Shown piece by piece: positions 24,249 to 31,270 of a stretch of 33,430 nucleotides of DNA; the first letter of the stretch is position 1, and each line of letters starts with the position of its first letter. The stretch is from Desulfobacteraceae bacterium (lineage in GTDB: Bacteria; Desulfobacterota; Desulfobacteria; Desulfobacterales; JAABSP01). The notes beneath the pieces were generated by a model. The model had not been told where the DNA came from, did not search any database, and saw nothing but the letters and a program-made list of their open reading frames with translations. The DNA is taken from assembly GCA_011390345.1 (NCBI GenBank), contig JAABSP010000057.1, positions 1 to 33,430 on the forward strand, read 5' to 3'. A program made the translations under genes and the position numbers.

Positions 24249-24477
24249 ATTTTCCTCCTCTTTGAAAACATTTTTACGGTTTGGGAAACTGATTTATGCC
24301 AAAGGATTGATTCAAGCTCTGGGGAAGGTTCCCTCACCTCCTTTCGGTTTCAGGTTCACCGCAGCAGGCCCTCCGCAGAGGGGCAAATGATGGAATGTTC
24401 AACACACTTTAATTAATACCAGAATCAAAAAAAAACCACAAGAAATCTCTTCCGGTTTTTCAGCATCCTCCCTTTTC

Positions 24478-24506
24478 TTGACAACCGTTGGGTTTTCACC
24501 TATTCT
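24478..24506 (+). promoter_or_regulatory. Promoter for the 86-aa ORF/OmpA-lipoprotein unit
   Basis: TTGACA (24478-24483), a 17-nt spacer, and TATTCT (24501-24506). A transcript from here has a leader of about 150 nt before the ATG at 24660. Confidence 0.55.
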
Positions 24507-24536
24507 GGCTTCTGTTATGAGTGCAGGGGCCTGGAT

Positions 24537-24603
24537 ACCGGCAACCCCCTCGGAAACGAGATGTCCGAGTCCGGTGTGCTGCCGCAACAGCCCGGGGCTG
24601 TTG
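24537..24603 (+). ncRNA. Candidate structured 5' leader
   Basis: ACCGG (24537-24541) can pair with CCGGT (24571-24575), enclosing CTCGGA (24549-24554) with TCCGAG (24564-24569). A competing stem, CTCG-GAAA-CGAG (24549-24560), has a GNRA tetraloop. A separate 8-bp stem, CAACAGCC/GGCTGTTG with a CGG loop, is at 24585-24603. It matches no riboswitch class I know; a role is inference. Confidence 0.35.
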
Positions 24604-24659
24604 AGAATCAAAGAAATGAACCATCTAAAATCATTAAAGATGAATGGTCAAAGAGGAAG

Positions 24660-24920
24660 ATGAAAGACGAAAGAGGCATCTACTACTATCCCTATCCTTC
24701 GAACCGGCGGGTGCGGATGTATGTAAGGGCAGATGATGAGGAAATCTGTTTTCGGCTCTGGAACGCGGATGATCCCGCGCTCTGGCTGGAACATGGCTGG
24801 GTTCCCTATTCGGCAATCCAGCAGGCCAGAAAGTTGTATACGAAAAAGGGCGGCTTTGATCCGAATCAGGCCTATGATATAAATGTGGCCCGGGCACTGC
24901 TCAAGGAGAAGAACGCTTAA
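24660..24920 (+). CDS. Small conserved hypothetical protein (86 aa)
   Basis: An 86-aa protein starting MKDERGIYYYPYPSNRRVRMYVR, with AAGAGGAAG just ahead of the ATG. Aromatic and acidic residues are dense (CFRLWNADDPALWLEHGWVPY), and a helical C-terminus ends ARALLKEKNA. There is no signal peptide, membrane segment or known motif. I have an impression of similar small proteins in other Desulfobacterota, but cannot name a family. It precedes the OmpA-family lipoprotein by 33 bp and probably shares its transcript. Confidence 0.75.
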   Translation: MKDERGIYYYPYPSNRRVRMYVRADDEEICFRLWNADDPALWLEHGWVPYSAIQQARKLYTKKGGFDPNQAYDINVARALLKEKNA

Positions 24921-24953
24921 ATAAACCCCAAGTTAAATGGAGGTGGATCAGCG

Positions 24954-25655
24954 ATGAAAAATTCCGTGTTGGCGCTTTTGGCAGTCGGTGGGATCATCCT
25001 TTTGAGCATATCGGGATGCGCATCAAAGGGATATATCGAAGAGCAGGTGGAGATGCTTTCCGTGCAGAACCAGGGGCTTGAGTCGGAGATCAGCTCCCTC
25101 AGAAGCGAGACCCGGCATAAGGTCGAAGAAATTCAGACTAAGGTCAAAACCTTTGAGACGGACCTGGCCGAGAATGAAAGGGATATCTCGATCATCCGGG
25201 ATGCGACCCAGCGGAATGCCGATGATCTGCAGCGGAGCCTCAACCTTGCCCAGGAGGCCCTGGATCGGGCCACTGCCGGGCAGCAGGTCAAGGGCAAGCT
25301 GCTCTATGAGGTGACCATGTCCGATGCGTCGATTCCCTTTGGGTATGATCAGACCAGGCTCTCCGAGGATGCCAAGGCCGGGCTGGATACCTTTGCCAAT
25401 GTCCTGCTGGGGGAGAACAGAGGGGTCTTTATCGAGATCCAGGGACATACCGACAGCATCGGGTCCGACAAGTACAACCTCGATCTGGGGGAGGCGAGGG
25501 CCGAGTCGGTGAAGCGGTATCTCTATCTCCAGCACGGAATTCCGCTGAACCGGATGAGTACTTTTTCTTATGGGGAATCCCAGCCCGTGACCGACAACAA
25601 GACCAAAGAGGGCAGGGCGCAGAATCGGCGGGTGGTTCTTCTGGTGATGGAGTAA
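24954..25655 (+). CDS. OmpA-family peptidoglycan-binding lipoprotein
   Basis: A 233-aa outer-membrane lipoprotein. The signal peptide ends LLSISGCAS, with the acylated Cys at residue 22. A coiled coil fills about 30-105 (EEQVEMLSVQNQGLESEIS). The OmpA C-terminal domain (about 125-233) has the diaminopimelate-binding pattern IEIQGHTDSIGSDKYNLDLG and ARAESVKRYL, ending GRAQNRRVVLLV. Pal-like proteins of this type tie the outer membrane to peptidoglycan. Strong ribosome binding site GGAGG. The architecture (lipoprotein, long coiled coil, OmpA) suits a spacer between membrane and wall. Confidence 0.93.
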   Translation: MKNSVLALLAVGGIILLSISGCASKGYIEEQVEMLSVQNQGLESEISSLRSETRHKVEEIQTKVKTFETDLAENERDISIIRDATQRNADDLQRSLNLAQEALDRATAGQQVKGKLLYEVTMSDASIPFGYDQTRLSEDAKAGLDTFANVLLGENRGVFIEIQGHTDSIGSDKYNLDLGEARAESVKRYLYLQHGIPLNRMSTFSYGESQPVTDNKTKEGRAQNRRVVLLVME

Positions 25656-25694
25656 AAGGACAAAGGGACCTGAAGGACGCAAAGGACATAAGAG

Positions 25695-25732
25695 ACCCCG
25701 GCCGAAGAATGGGGAGGTGGCCGCGTCGGGGT
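25695..25732. terminator. Possible terminator between convergent genes
   Basis: ACCCCGGCC and GGCC...CGGGGT arms form a GC-rich interrupted stem between the stops of the OmpA lipoprotein and the DtxR-type regulator. The following TTCAGGTTTCTTTC is only moderately T-rich. Confidence 0.35.
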
Positions 25733-25743
25733 TCAGGTTTCTT

Positions 25744-26247
25744 TCAGGTGCGTCGGTCCTCCCACTCTTTCAGACAGCGTTGGCACTGCTCAGGTTCCGG
25801 CGGGGTCTTTGAATAGAAGCCCACAAAGGCTTCGATCCAGTCCCTGCCGGTTCTGGGGCAGTAGTGGATGTATTCGATGAATTTGACCAGCCGGTCCACG
25901 GCCGCACGGTTCATGGTGTGTTCCATGCGGCAGGCGGTTTCCTGGGCCTCTTCCGGATCGAGCTGTAGCACGTTGGCCAGAAAATCATGGATCACCTCGT
26001 GGCGTCGGTGGATCTCCTTGGCAATAGCCTCTCCCTTCGGCGTCAGCGTAATGAAGCTGTACGGCTCGTAATTGACCAGCCCCTTTTCCCCGAGGCTCTT
26101 CAACGCACCCGATACTGACCCCCGCAGCACCCCCATCATCTCCGCGATATCCTTGACCCTGGCCACCTTGTTCTCCTTCTCTAAAGCCAGGATGGTCTCC
26201 AGATAATCCTCCAGGCTTTCCGACAGCCCGGTCTCCTGCTCAGACAT
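25744..26247 (-). CDS. DtxR/IdeR-family metal-dependent transcriptional regulator
   Basis: A 167-aa repressor. The winged HTH is at about 8-70 (SLEDYLETILALEKENKVARVKDIAEMMGV, as SLEDYLETIL then VARVKDIAEMMGV). The dimer/metal domain includes HRRHEVIHDFLANVL and TACRMEHTMN, equivalent to the Cys, Glu and His ligands of DtxR. The C-terminus has CPRTGRDW and CQRCL, extra cysteines that are unusual and could sense iron or redox. No SH3-like third domain. The start at ATG 26247 is set by GGAGGAAG just upstream. It is divergent from feoA, with a palindrome in between, so Fe(II)-dependent repression of the feo operon is the natural inference. Confidence 0.9.
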   Translation of the reverse strand: MSEQETGLSESLEDYLETILALEKENKVARVKDIAEMMGVLRGSVSGALKSLGEKGLVNYEPYSFITLTPKGEAIAKEIHRRHEVIHDFLANVLQLDPEEAQETACRMEHTMNRAAVDRLVKFIEYIHYCPRTGRDWIEAFVGFYSKTPPEPEQCQRCLKEWEDRRT

Positions 26248-26279
26248 TCTCTTCCTCCGAATCTTCAGGTTTTTCCGTT

Positions 26280-26308
26280 GTATTAGCACCCCTTACAAAT
26301 AAAGTCAA
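26280..26308 (-). promoter_or_regulatory. Promoter of the DtxR-type regulator gene
   Basis: On the minus strand, TTGACT (26303-26308), a 17-nt spacer and TAATAC (26280-26285), with TG two bases before the -10. Hexamer agreement is moderate. Confidence 0.4.
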
Positions 26309-26341
26309 TCCGAATATTTTTGGTTTTCATTTCGAAAGTTG

Positions 26342-26372
26342 TTGACAGTCATTAAAGTTTGGTGTACCAAAC
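26342..26372 (+). promoter_or_regulatory. feo promoter and palindromic operator
   Basis: A consensus -35 TTGACA (26342-26347) is followed by the inverted repeat GTTTGGTGTACCAAAC (26357-26372; 7-bp arms around GT), which covers where the -10 should be. A dimeric repressor bound here would block feoA transcription. The divergent DtxR-type protein is the obvious candidate. Confidence 0.65.
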
Positions 26373-26426
26373 AAATCCGAGTCGGATGAACTTTTGCACG
26401 CAACTTCGAAAGGAGAAAAGGATATC

Positions 26427-26660
26427 ATGGGACGGATCAATATGAGAGAGATGAAGGACAATCAGAGCGGCGTCATTGCCGGTGTCCGGGTGGGCGGAGA
26501 TCTGGGCCGGCGCATTCGGGACATGGGGCTCGTTACCGGGACCCCTTTTCAGGTTCAAGGGAGAGCGCCCCTGTACGACCCGGTGGCGCTTCGGGTGCGG
26601 GGCTTTGTGCTGACACTGCGGAACCGGGAGGCCGACTGCATCGAAGTGGAGGTGGAATGA
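26427..26660 (+). CDS. feoA: Ferrous iron transport protein FeoA
   Basis: A 77-aa SH3-like protein: VRVGGDLGRRIRDMGLVTGTPFQV and the closing VALRVRGFVLTLRNREA match FeoA. It is cytoplasmic and stimulates or docks on FeoB during Fe(II) uptake. ATG 26427 follows AGGAG; an upstream in-frame ATG would add an atypical tail. Its stop overlaps the feoB start (ATGA, 26657-26660), indicating translational coupling. Confidence 0.92.
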   Translation: MGRINMREMKDNQSGVIAGVRVGGDLGRRIRDMGLVTGTPFQVQGRAPLYDPVALRVRGFVLTLRNREADCIEVEVE

Positions 26661-28831
26661 TGGATATTCGCTTGGCACTGGCCGGCAATCCGAACTCCGG
26701 GAAGACGACTCTGTTCAACAGTCTCACGGGCGCGCGGCAGCATGTGGGCAACTATCCGGGCGTGACGGTGGAGCGCAAGGACGGGGTTCATACCTTGAAC
26801 GGCTACCGGTTTGCGATCACGGATCTGCCCGGAACTTATTCCCTCACGGCCTATTCCGATGAGGAGGTGGTGGCCCGGGATTTTCTGGTGGATGAACGGC
26901 CCGAACTGGTGGTCAATATCGTGGATGCCTCCAACCTGGAGCGGAACCTCTATCTGACGCTTCAGTTTCTGGAGATGGGGCTGCCGGTCTGCATCGCCCT
27001 CAATATGATGGATGTGGCCGAAAGCCGGGGGATCAGAATCGATACGGAAAAGCTCTCGCAGCGGCTCGGGGTTCCGGTGACGCCGGTCATCGCCCGAACC
27101 GGAAAGGGAAAGGCCGAGTTGATGGCGGCCGCCGGCGCGATGGCCGGAAAAGGGCAGGGGAGATCTCCGCTCTATATCTCATACGGCGAGGATATCGACC
27201 GGGCATTGCCGGCCATGACCAAAAGGATCGAAGAGAAGAGCTTTATGACCGAAAACTATCCGGCCCGCTGGATCGCCATCAAGTACATGGAGAAGGACCA
27301 ACAGATCCTGTCCAAAGGAAGAATGGCCGATCCGGAGTTGTCCGCGGAGCTGGAGAGGCAGGTTCAGGCGGTGGCGGATCACCTGAAAACGACCCTCGAT
27401 TCCGATCCTGAAGCGGTGATGGCCGATCATCGGTACGGCGCGATCCAGGGGCTGATCCGGGAGGGGATCCTGACCCGGGAGGATCGGGAGAACCGGATCT
27501 ACTTTTCGGATCGGATCGACCGGGTCGTCACCCATCGGCTCCTGGGTCCGATGATCATGCTGGTGATCCTCTGGGGGGTTTATCAGTTCACCTTCACCTA
27601 CAGCGAAGTCCCGGTGGGATGGCTGGAGGGGCTCTTTGCCGGGCTTGCCGATTTCGTCGATGCGCGGATGGCCGACGGGCTTCTCAAATCCCTGCTGATC
27701 TCCGGGATCATCGGGGGCGTGGGCGGAGTGCTCGGTTTCGTTCCCCTGATTCTCTTCATGTTCTTTGCCATTGCAGTACTTGAGGATACCGGTTATCTCG
27801 CGCGGGTCGCGTTCATGCTGGACCGGGTCTTCAGCTTCTTCGGCCTGCACGGCAGCTCGGTGATGCCCTTCATCATCTCCGGCGGGATTGCCGGGGGGTG
27901 TGCGGTTCCCGGGGTCATGGCGGCCCGGACCCTGAAGTCGCCCAAGGAGCGGCTGGCCACCCTGCTGACGGTTCCCTTCATGAACTGCGGCGCGAAGCTG
28001 CCGGTGATGGCACTGCTCATCGGGGCATTTTTTGCCCATCACCGGTCTCAAATGATGCTGCTGATCACCCTCATCGCATGGGTCGGCGCGCTCTTTGCGG
28101 CAAAGCTGCTGCGGAGTACCGTGATCCGCGGGGAGTCGTCGCCCTTTGTCATGGAGCTGCCGCCCTATCGCCTGCCCACTCTGAAGGGACTGCTGATCCA
28201 CACATGGGAGCGGGCCTGGCAGTATATCAAAAAGGCCGGGACCGTGATTCTGGCCATCTCGATCGTGCTCTGGGCCATGATGACCTTTCCGGGGCTGCCG
28301 GGGGAGGAGATCGAGCGGTTCGAAGAGCAGAAGGCCGCGGTCATGGCCGGTTCCGTGGAGGATGCGGCAGCGGCCATTGGGGCCATCGAGGCCCGGCAGG
28401 CCCAGGCTGCGCTGAAGCACTCTATTGCCGGGAAGATCGGTACTTCGCTGGAGAGCATCACCCGATGGGCCGGCTTTGACTGGCGGATCAACATCGCGCT
28501 GGTGGGCGGTTTTGCCGCAAAAGAGGTGGTGGTCTCTACCCTTGGAACCGCATATTCCATGGGAGAGATCGGGCCCGAAGAGAGCGGCTCCCTTTCCGAA
28601 ACCCTCAAAGCCGCGCCCGGTTGGAGCCCTCTTGTGGCCTTTTCCCTGATCCTCTTCACCATGTTCTATGCGCCCTGCTTCGTGACCACGGTCTGTATCT
28701 CCCGGGAGGCCGGATCATGGAAATGGGGGCTCTTTGCAGTGGTTTTCAATACGACCATCGCGCTGCTGCTGGCCATCGCGGTCTTTCAGATCGGATCGGC
28801 GCTGGGCATCGGTATCCGCGGCAATGGATAA
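26657..28831 (+). CDS. feoB: Ferrous iron transporter FeoB
   Basis: A 724-aa inner-membrane Fe(II) transporter. The N-terminal G domain has G1 GNPNSGKTT (about 10-18), G3 DLPGTYSLT and G4 NMMDVAE, followed by the helical GDI region. The membrane part has two Gate regions, the first with the GYLARVAFMLDRVF and FIISGGIAGGCAVPGVMAAR signatures, then the conserved PFMNCGAKLPV with its Cys, and a later GGFAAKEVVVSTLG. Length is normal and no domain is broken. ATG 26657 overlaps the feoA stop; the second ATG at 26660 is equally possible and better spaced from GGAGG. Iron supply matters in an anaerobe rich in Fe-S and haem enzymes. Confidence 0.96.
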   Translation: MMDIRLALAGNPNSGKTTLFNSLTGARQHVGNYPGVTVERKDGVHTLNGYRFAITDLPGTYSLTAYSDEEVVARDFLVDERPELVVNIVDASNLERNLYLTLQFLEMGLPVCIALNMMDVAESRGIRIDTEKLSQRLGVPVTPVIARTGKGKAELMAAAGAMAGKGQGRSPLYISYGEDIDRALPAMTKRIEEKSFMTENYPARWIAIKYMEKDQQILSKGRMADPELSAELERQVQAVADHLKTTLDSDPEAVMADHRYGAIQGLIREGILTREDRENRIYFSDRIDRVVTHRLLGPMIMLVILWGVYQFTFTYSEVPVGWLEGLFAGLADFVDARMADGLLKSLLISGIIGGVGGVLGFVPLILFMFFAIAVLEDTGYLARVAFMLDRVFSFFGLHGSSVMPFIISGGIAGGCAVPGVMAARTLKSPKERLATLLTVPFMNCGAKLPVMALLIGAFFAHHRSQMMLLITLIAWVGALFAAKLLRSTVIRGESSPFVMELPPYRLPTLKGLLIHTWERAWQYIKKAGTVILAISIVLWAMMTFPGLPGEEIERFEEQKAAVMAGSVEDAAAAIGAIEARQAQAALKHSIAGKIGTSLESITRWAGFDWRINIALVGGFAAKEVVVSTLGTAYSMGEIGPEESGSLSETLKAAPGWSPLVAFSLILFTMFYAPCFVTTVCISREAGSWKWGLFAVVFNTTIALLLAIAVFQIGSALGIGIRGNG

Positions 28832-28849
28832 TCCGGAGGAGGTATCGTG

Positions 28850-29038
28850 ATGGATGAGATTCTGGTCTATGTCATGGTGGCTGCGGCTGTTTTCTATGCA
28901 TTTCGAAGCCTGGTCAAAAGCTTTAAAAGCGGTAGCTGCAGTTGTTGCTCCTGCGATGCGCCTTCTTCAGGTTCCTGCAGCGGTTGTTCGCTGCAGGTTA
29001 CAATTGATAGTGAGGAGGCCGACGGGTCCGGCAGATGA
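28850..29038 (+). CDS. FeoB-associated Cys-rich membrane protein
   Basis: A 62-aa protein with an N-terminal membrane helix (ILVYVMVAAAVFYAFRSL) and a Cys-rich tail (SCSCCSCDAPSSGSCSGCS, eight cysteines). This matches the small FeoB-associated family often found right after feoB, sometimes called FeoC-like although unrelated to enterobacterial FeoC. Its role is not established; iron handling at the membrane is presumed. GGAGGAGG lies upstream; GTG 28847 is an alternative start. It is 18 bp after feoB and in the same operon. Confidence 0.85.
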   Translation: MDEILVYVMVAAAVFYAFRSLVKSFKSGSCSCCSCDAPSSGSCSGCSLQVTIDSEEADGSGR

Positions 29039-29175
29039 TCTTCTTTTTCTTTCAAAAAGTGCCCACATCCGGTAAAATGGAGCGTCAGTTGAAAAGACGG
29101 CTGAAGTTACAATTTGGTAAGGATTAGATTGGTTTTACGAATTTGTTAAAAAAGGAAAAGCGGATCATACGATAA

Positions 29176-30798
29176 ATGAATATCGGAATCTATACCTACG
29201 AAGAGTTCAAGGAGAGGGTGGCCGGGTTTCACGGATATCCGGCCCCCGGCGTTCTGATTGGCGGCTATATGGTGGAACTGGCCAAGGGCCGTCTGCCCCA
29301 GGGGACCCTTTTCGACGCGGTTGTGGAAACCCCGAAATGTCTGCCGGACGCGGTTCAACTGCTGACCCTTTGCAGTGTCGGCAACGGCTGGATGAAGGTC
29401 TTTCACCTGGGCAGATATGCCCTGTCGCTCTATGACAAATACACCGGAGAGGGGGTCAGGGTCTGGATCGATCCGGCTAAGCTTTCGATGTGGCCCGAGA
29501 TCCGGACCTGGTTTTTCAAGGAGAAGCCGAAAAAGGAGCAGGACAGTGCAAAGCTTTTTGACGAGATTCGAAGAGCCGGGGCATCTATCTGCAGCATCCG
29601 GCCGGTGCAGATTCAGGAGAATCTGCTGAGAAAGAGCAGCTTCGGGAGGATCGTCAACTGTCCCATCTGCCATGAAGCCTATCCTGCCCGGTTCGGCGCG
29701 ATCTGCCGGGGTTGTCAGGGGGAGGCGCCCTATCTTACCGGTCGAGGGGAGGATCGGCCCGAGCTGGTATCGATTCCGGTGCAGGAGGCTGTGGGCCAAA
29801 CCGCGCTGCACGACATGACCCGGATCGAGCCGGAGGTTTCGAAAGAACCGGCCTTTTCCGCGGGGCAGCAGATAACGGCCGGAGATGTCTGCCGGCTTCA
29901 GCGGATGGGCCGGAACCGGCTCTATGTGCAGGAGGCGGCTCTGGTCCAGGATGGATGGGTCCATGAAAACGATGCGGTCATGGCCTTTGCGGAATCGATG
30001 GCCGGGGAGGGGGTCTCTTACGATCCCCGTTCCAAGGAGGGGAAGATAAATTTCACGGCTGAACGGGATGGCCTCTTTGTCGTCGATCTCCATATACTGG
30101 AAGCTTTCAATCTGATTCCGGATGTGATGTGCGCGACTCGCCAGAGCCATTCCGTGGTTTCAGAGGGCCGCCCCCTGGCCGGAACCCGGGCCATCCCCCT
30201 CTATATCCTGAAGGAGCGATTCGATCATGCTGTGCAAGCCCTCGAAGCCGGAGAAGAGTCTCTTTTCTCGGTGCTGCCGATGCGGTCCGCAAATGTCGGC
30301 ATCCTGGTGACGGGAACCGAGGTCTATCAGGGGTTGATCGAGGACAAGTTCATCCCGGTGATCAAGCGGAAGGTAGAAAAGCTGGGGTGCAGGATCGCGG
30401 GAACCGACATTGTTCCGGATGATGAAAAGGCGGTGGCCGAGGGGACAAAGAAACTGATGGAGGCTGGTGCGGATCTGATCGTCACCACGGCCGGCCTTTC
30501 GGTGGACCCCGAAGATGTGACCCGGCAGGGGCTGATGAGTGCCGGGTTGACGGATATGCTCTACGGCGCGCCCGTGCTGCCGGGTACGATGCTGATGCTG
30601 GGACGGATCGGCACGGTTCAGGTGGTCGGTGTTCCCGCGTGCGCGCTCTTCTTCAAGACCACCAGCTTCGATCTGGTGCTGCCGAGACTGCTGGCGGACC
30701 TTCCTGTCACCCGCCTCGATCTGGCCAGGTTTGCCGAGGGCGGCTTCTGCCTCAACTGCAGGACCTGCACATTTCCCAAATGTCCGTTTGGGAAGTAG
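29176..30798 (+). CDS. FmdE-domain/molybdopterin-binding fusion protein
   Basis: A 540-aa cytoplasmic protein. The N-terminal half is FmdE-like (GFHGYPAPGVLIGGYMVELA, ETPKCLPDAVQLLTLCSVGNGWMKV, then KYTGEGVRVWID), with a zinc-finger-like CPICHEAYPARFGAICRGC at about 160-178. From about 370 onward lies a MoaB/MogA-type molybdopterin-binding domain (VGILVTGTEVYQGLIEDKFIPV, IVPDDEKAVAEGTKKLMEAGADLIVTTAGLSVDPEDVT in parts, LPGTMLMLG). The C-terminus adds a CLNCRTCTFPKCPFGK cluster. FmdE is named from molybdenum formylmethanofuran dehydrogenase operons; together these suggest delivery or insertion of the Mo/W-pterin cofactor. It lies 137 bp after the feo operon, with no strong ribosome binding site. 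Confidence 0.85.
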   Translation: MNIGIYTYEEFKERVAGFHGYPAPGVLIGGYMVELAKGRLPQGTLFDAVVETPKCLPDAVQLLTLCSVGNGWMKVFHLGRYALSLYDKYTGEGVRVWIDPAKLSMWPEIRTWFFKEKPKKEQDSAKLFDEIRRAGASICSIRPVQIQENLLRKSSFGRIVNCPICHEAYPARFGAICRGCQGEAPYLTGRGEDRPELVSIPVQEAVGQTALHDMTRIEPEVSKEPAFSAGQQITAGDVCRLQRMGRNRLYVQEAALVQDGWVHENDAVMAFAESMAGEGVSYDPRSKEGKINFTAERDGLFVVDLHILEAFNLIPDVMCATRQSHSVVSEGRPLAGTRAIPLYILKERFDHAVQALEAGEESLFSVLPMRSANVGILVTGTEVYQGLIEDKFIPVIKRKVEKLGCRIAGTDIVPDDEKAVAEGTKKLMEAGADLIVTTAGLSVDPEDVTRQGLMSAGLTDMLYGAPVLPGTMLMLGRIGTVQVVGVPACALFFKTTSFDLVLPRLLADLPVTRLDLARFAEGGFCLNCRTCTFPKCPFGK

Positions 30799-30820
30799 GA
30801 AACATAGAGGAAGTGTCTCA

Positions 30821-31132
30821 ATGAAAAAGGTTCGGACAAGCTCGGCCGCGCAAATTGGGCGCGGATTTGTCTTGCTCCGCTCTGTTTCAATGGGCATCAG
30901 CCAGTATCAATTGGCCAAAGATATCAGTGTACCCCCAAGACGCATCAATGAAATTGTTCATGGGAAAAGAGCCATTACTGCGGATACTGCTTTGCGCTTG
31001 GGACGGTTTTTCAGGATGTCACCGATTTTTTGGTTGAATCTTCAAACCCGCTTTGATCTTGAGAAGACCGAAGACCAACTTGCAGACCGGCTTGATAAGG
31101 AAATTCGTGTCCTAAGCGCAGACCGAGTTTAA
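30821..31132 (+). CDS. HigA-type antitoxin (orphan), atypical N-terminus
   Basis: A 103-aa XRE/HTH protein. From residue 24 it is a textbook HigA: MGISQYQLAKDISVPPRRIN, EIVHGKRAITADTALRLGRFF, then FWLNLQTRFDLEKTEDQLADRLDKEI (in parts). The first 23 residues (MKKVRTSSAAQIGRGFVLLRSVS) differ from the usual HPGEILLEEFL segment, so the N-terminus has been replaced or scrambled. ATG 30890 is an alternative start. HigB toxin genes normally lie just upstream; here the FmdE fusion gene ends 22 bp before. No toxin is present. Confidence 0.8.
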   Translation: MKKVRTSSAAQIGRGFVLLRSVSMGISQYQLAKDISVPPRRINEIVHGKRAITADTALRLGRFFRMSPIFWLNLQTRFDLEKTEDQLADRLDKEIRVLSADRV

Positions 31133-31201
31133 CAAGGCAATTCTCTCTCCTGGTGGGATTGATCCGGAGATGGGATTAGAGAGATCTTTCAGAGGAGGGG
31201 A

Positions 31202-31238
31202 GATCACCGATATCCGGTTCAGCAGCATATCGGTGATC
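31202..31238. terminator. Hairpin between convergent genes
   Basis: A perfect 12-bp stem, GATCACCGATAT (31202-31213) and ATATCGGTGATC (31227-31238), with a 13-nt loop, followed on the plus strand by CTTATTTT. It may end the antitoxin transcript, the PilY1-like transcript, or both. Confidence 0.55.
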
Positions 31239-31270
31239 CTTATTTTCCGCTTATCCTATTTCAGAATCGG

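Larger units (their letters stand above)
24249..24659. other. Divergent intergenic region with promoters and structured segment
   Basis: About 410 bp between the dodecin gene and the small ORF at 24660. On the minus strand a weak promoter candidate for dodecin is TTGTGG (24436-24441), 17 nt, TATTAA (24413-24418). The sequence CTTTCGGTTTCAGG and a small CCCTC/GAGGG hairpin lie between it and the gene. On the plus strand a promoter and a hairpin-rich leader are described separately. No protein-coding frame is convincing. Confidence 0.5.

Noticed and set aside
24249-24420. FMN riboswitch upstream of dodecin
   Set aside because: The conserved RFN-element blocks are not present; only purine-rich sequence and a small hairpin are seen.
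27179-28420. Minus-strand open frame of 413 codons opposite feoB
   Set aside because: His/Pro/Gln/Asp-rich antisense artefact; feoB on the other strand is complete.
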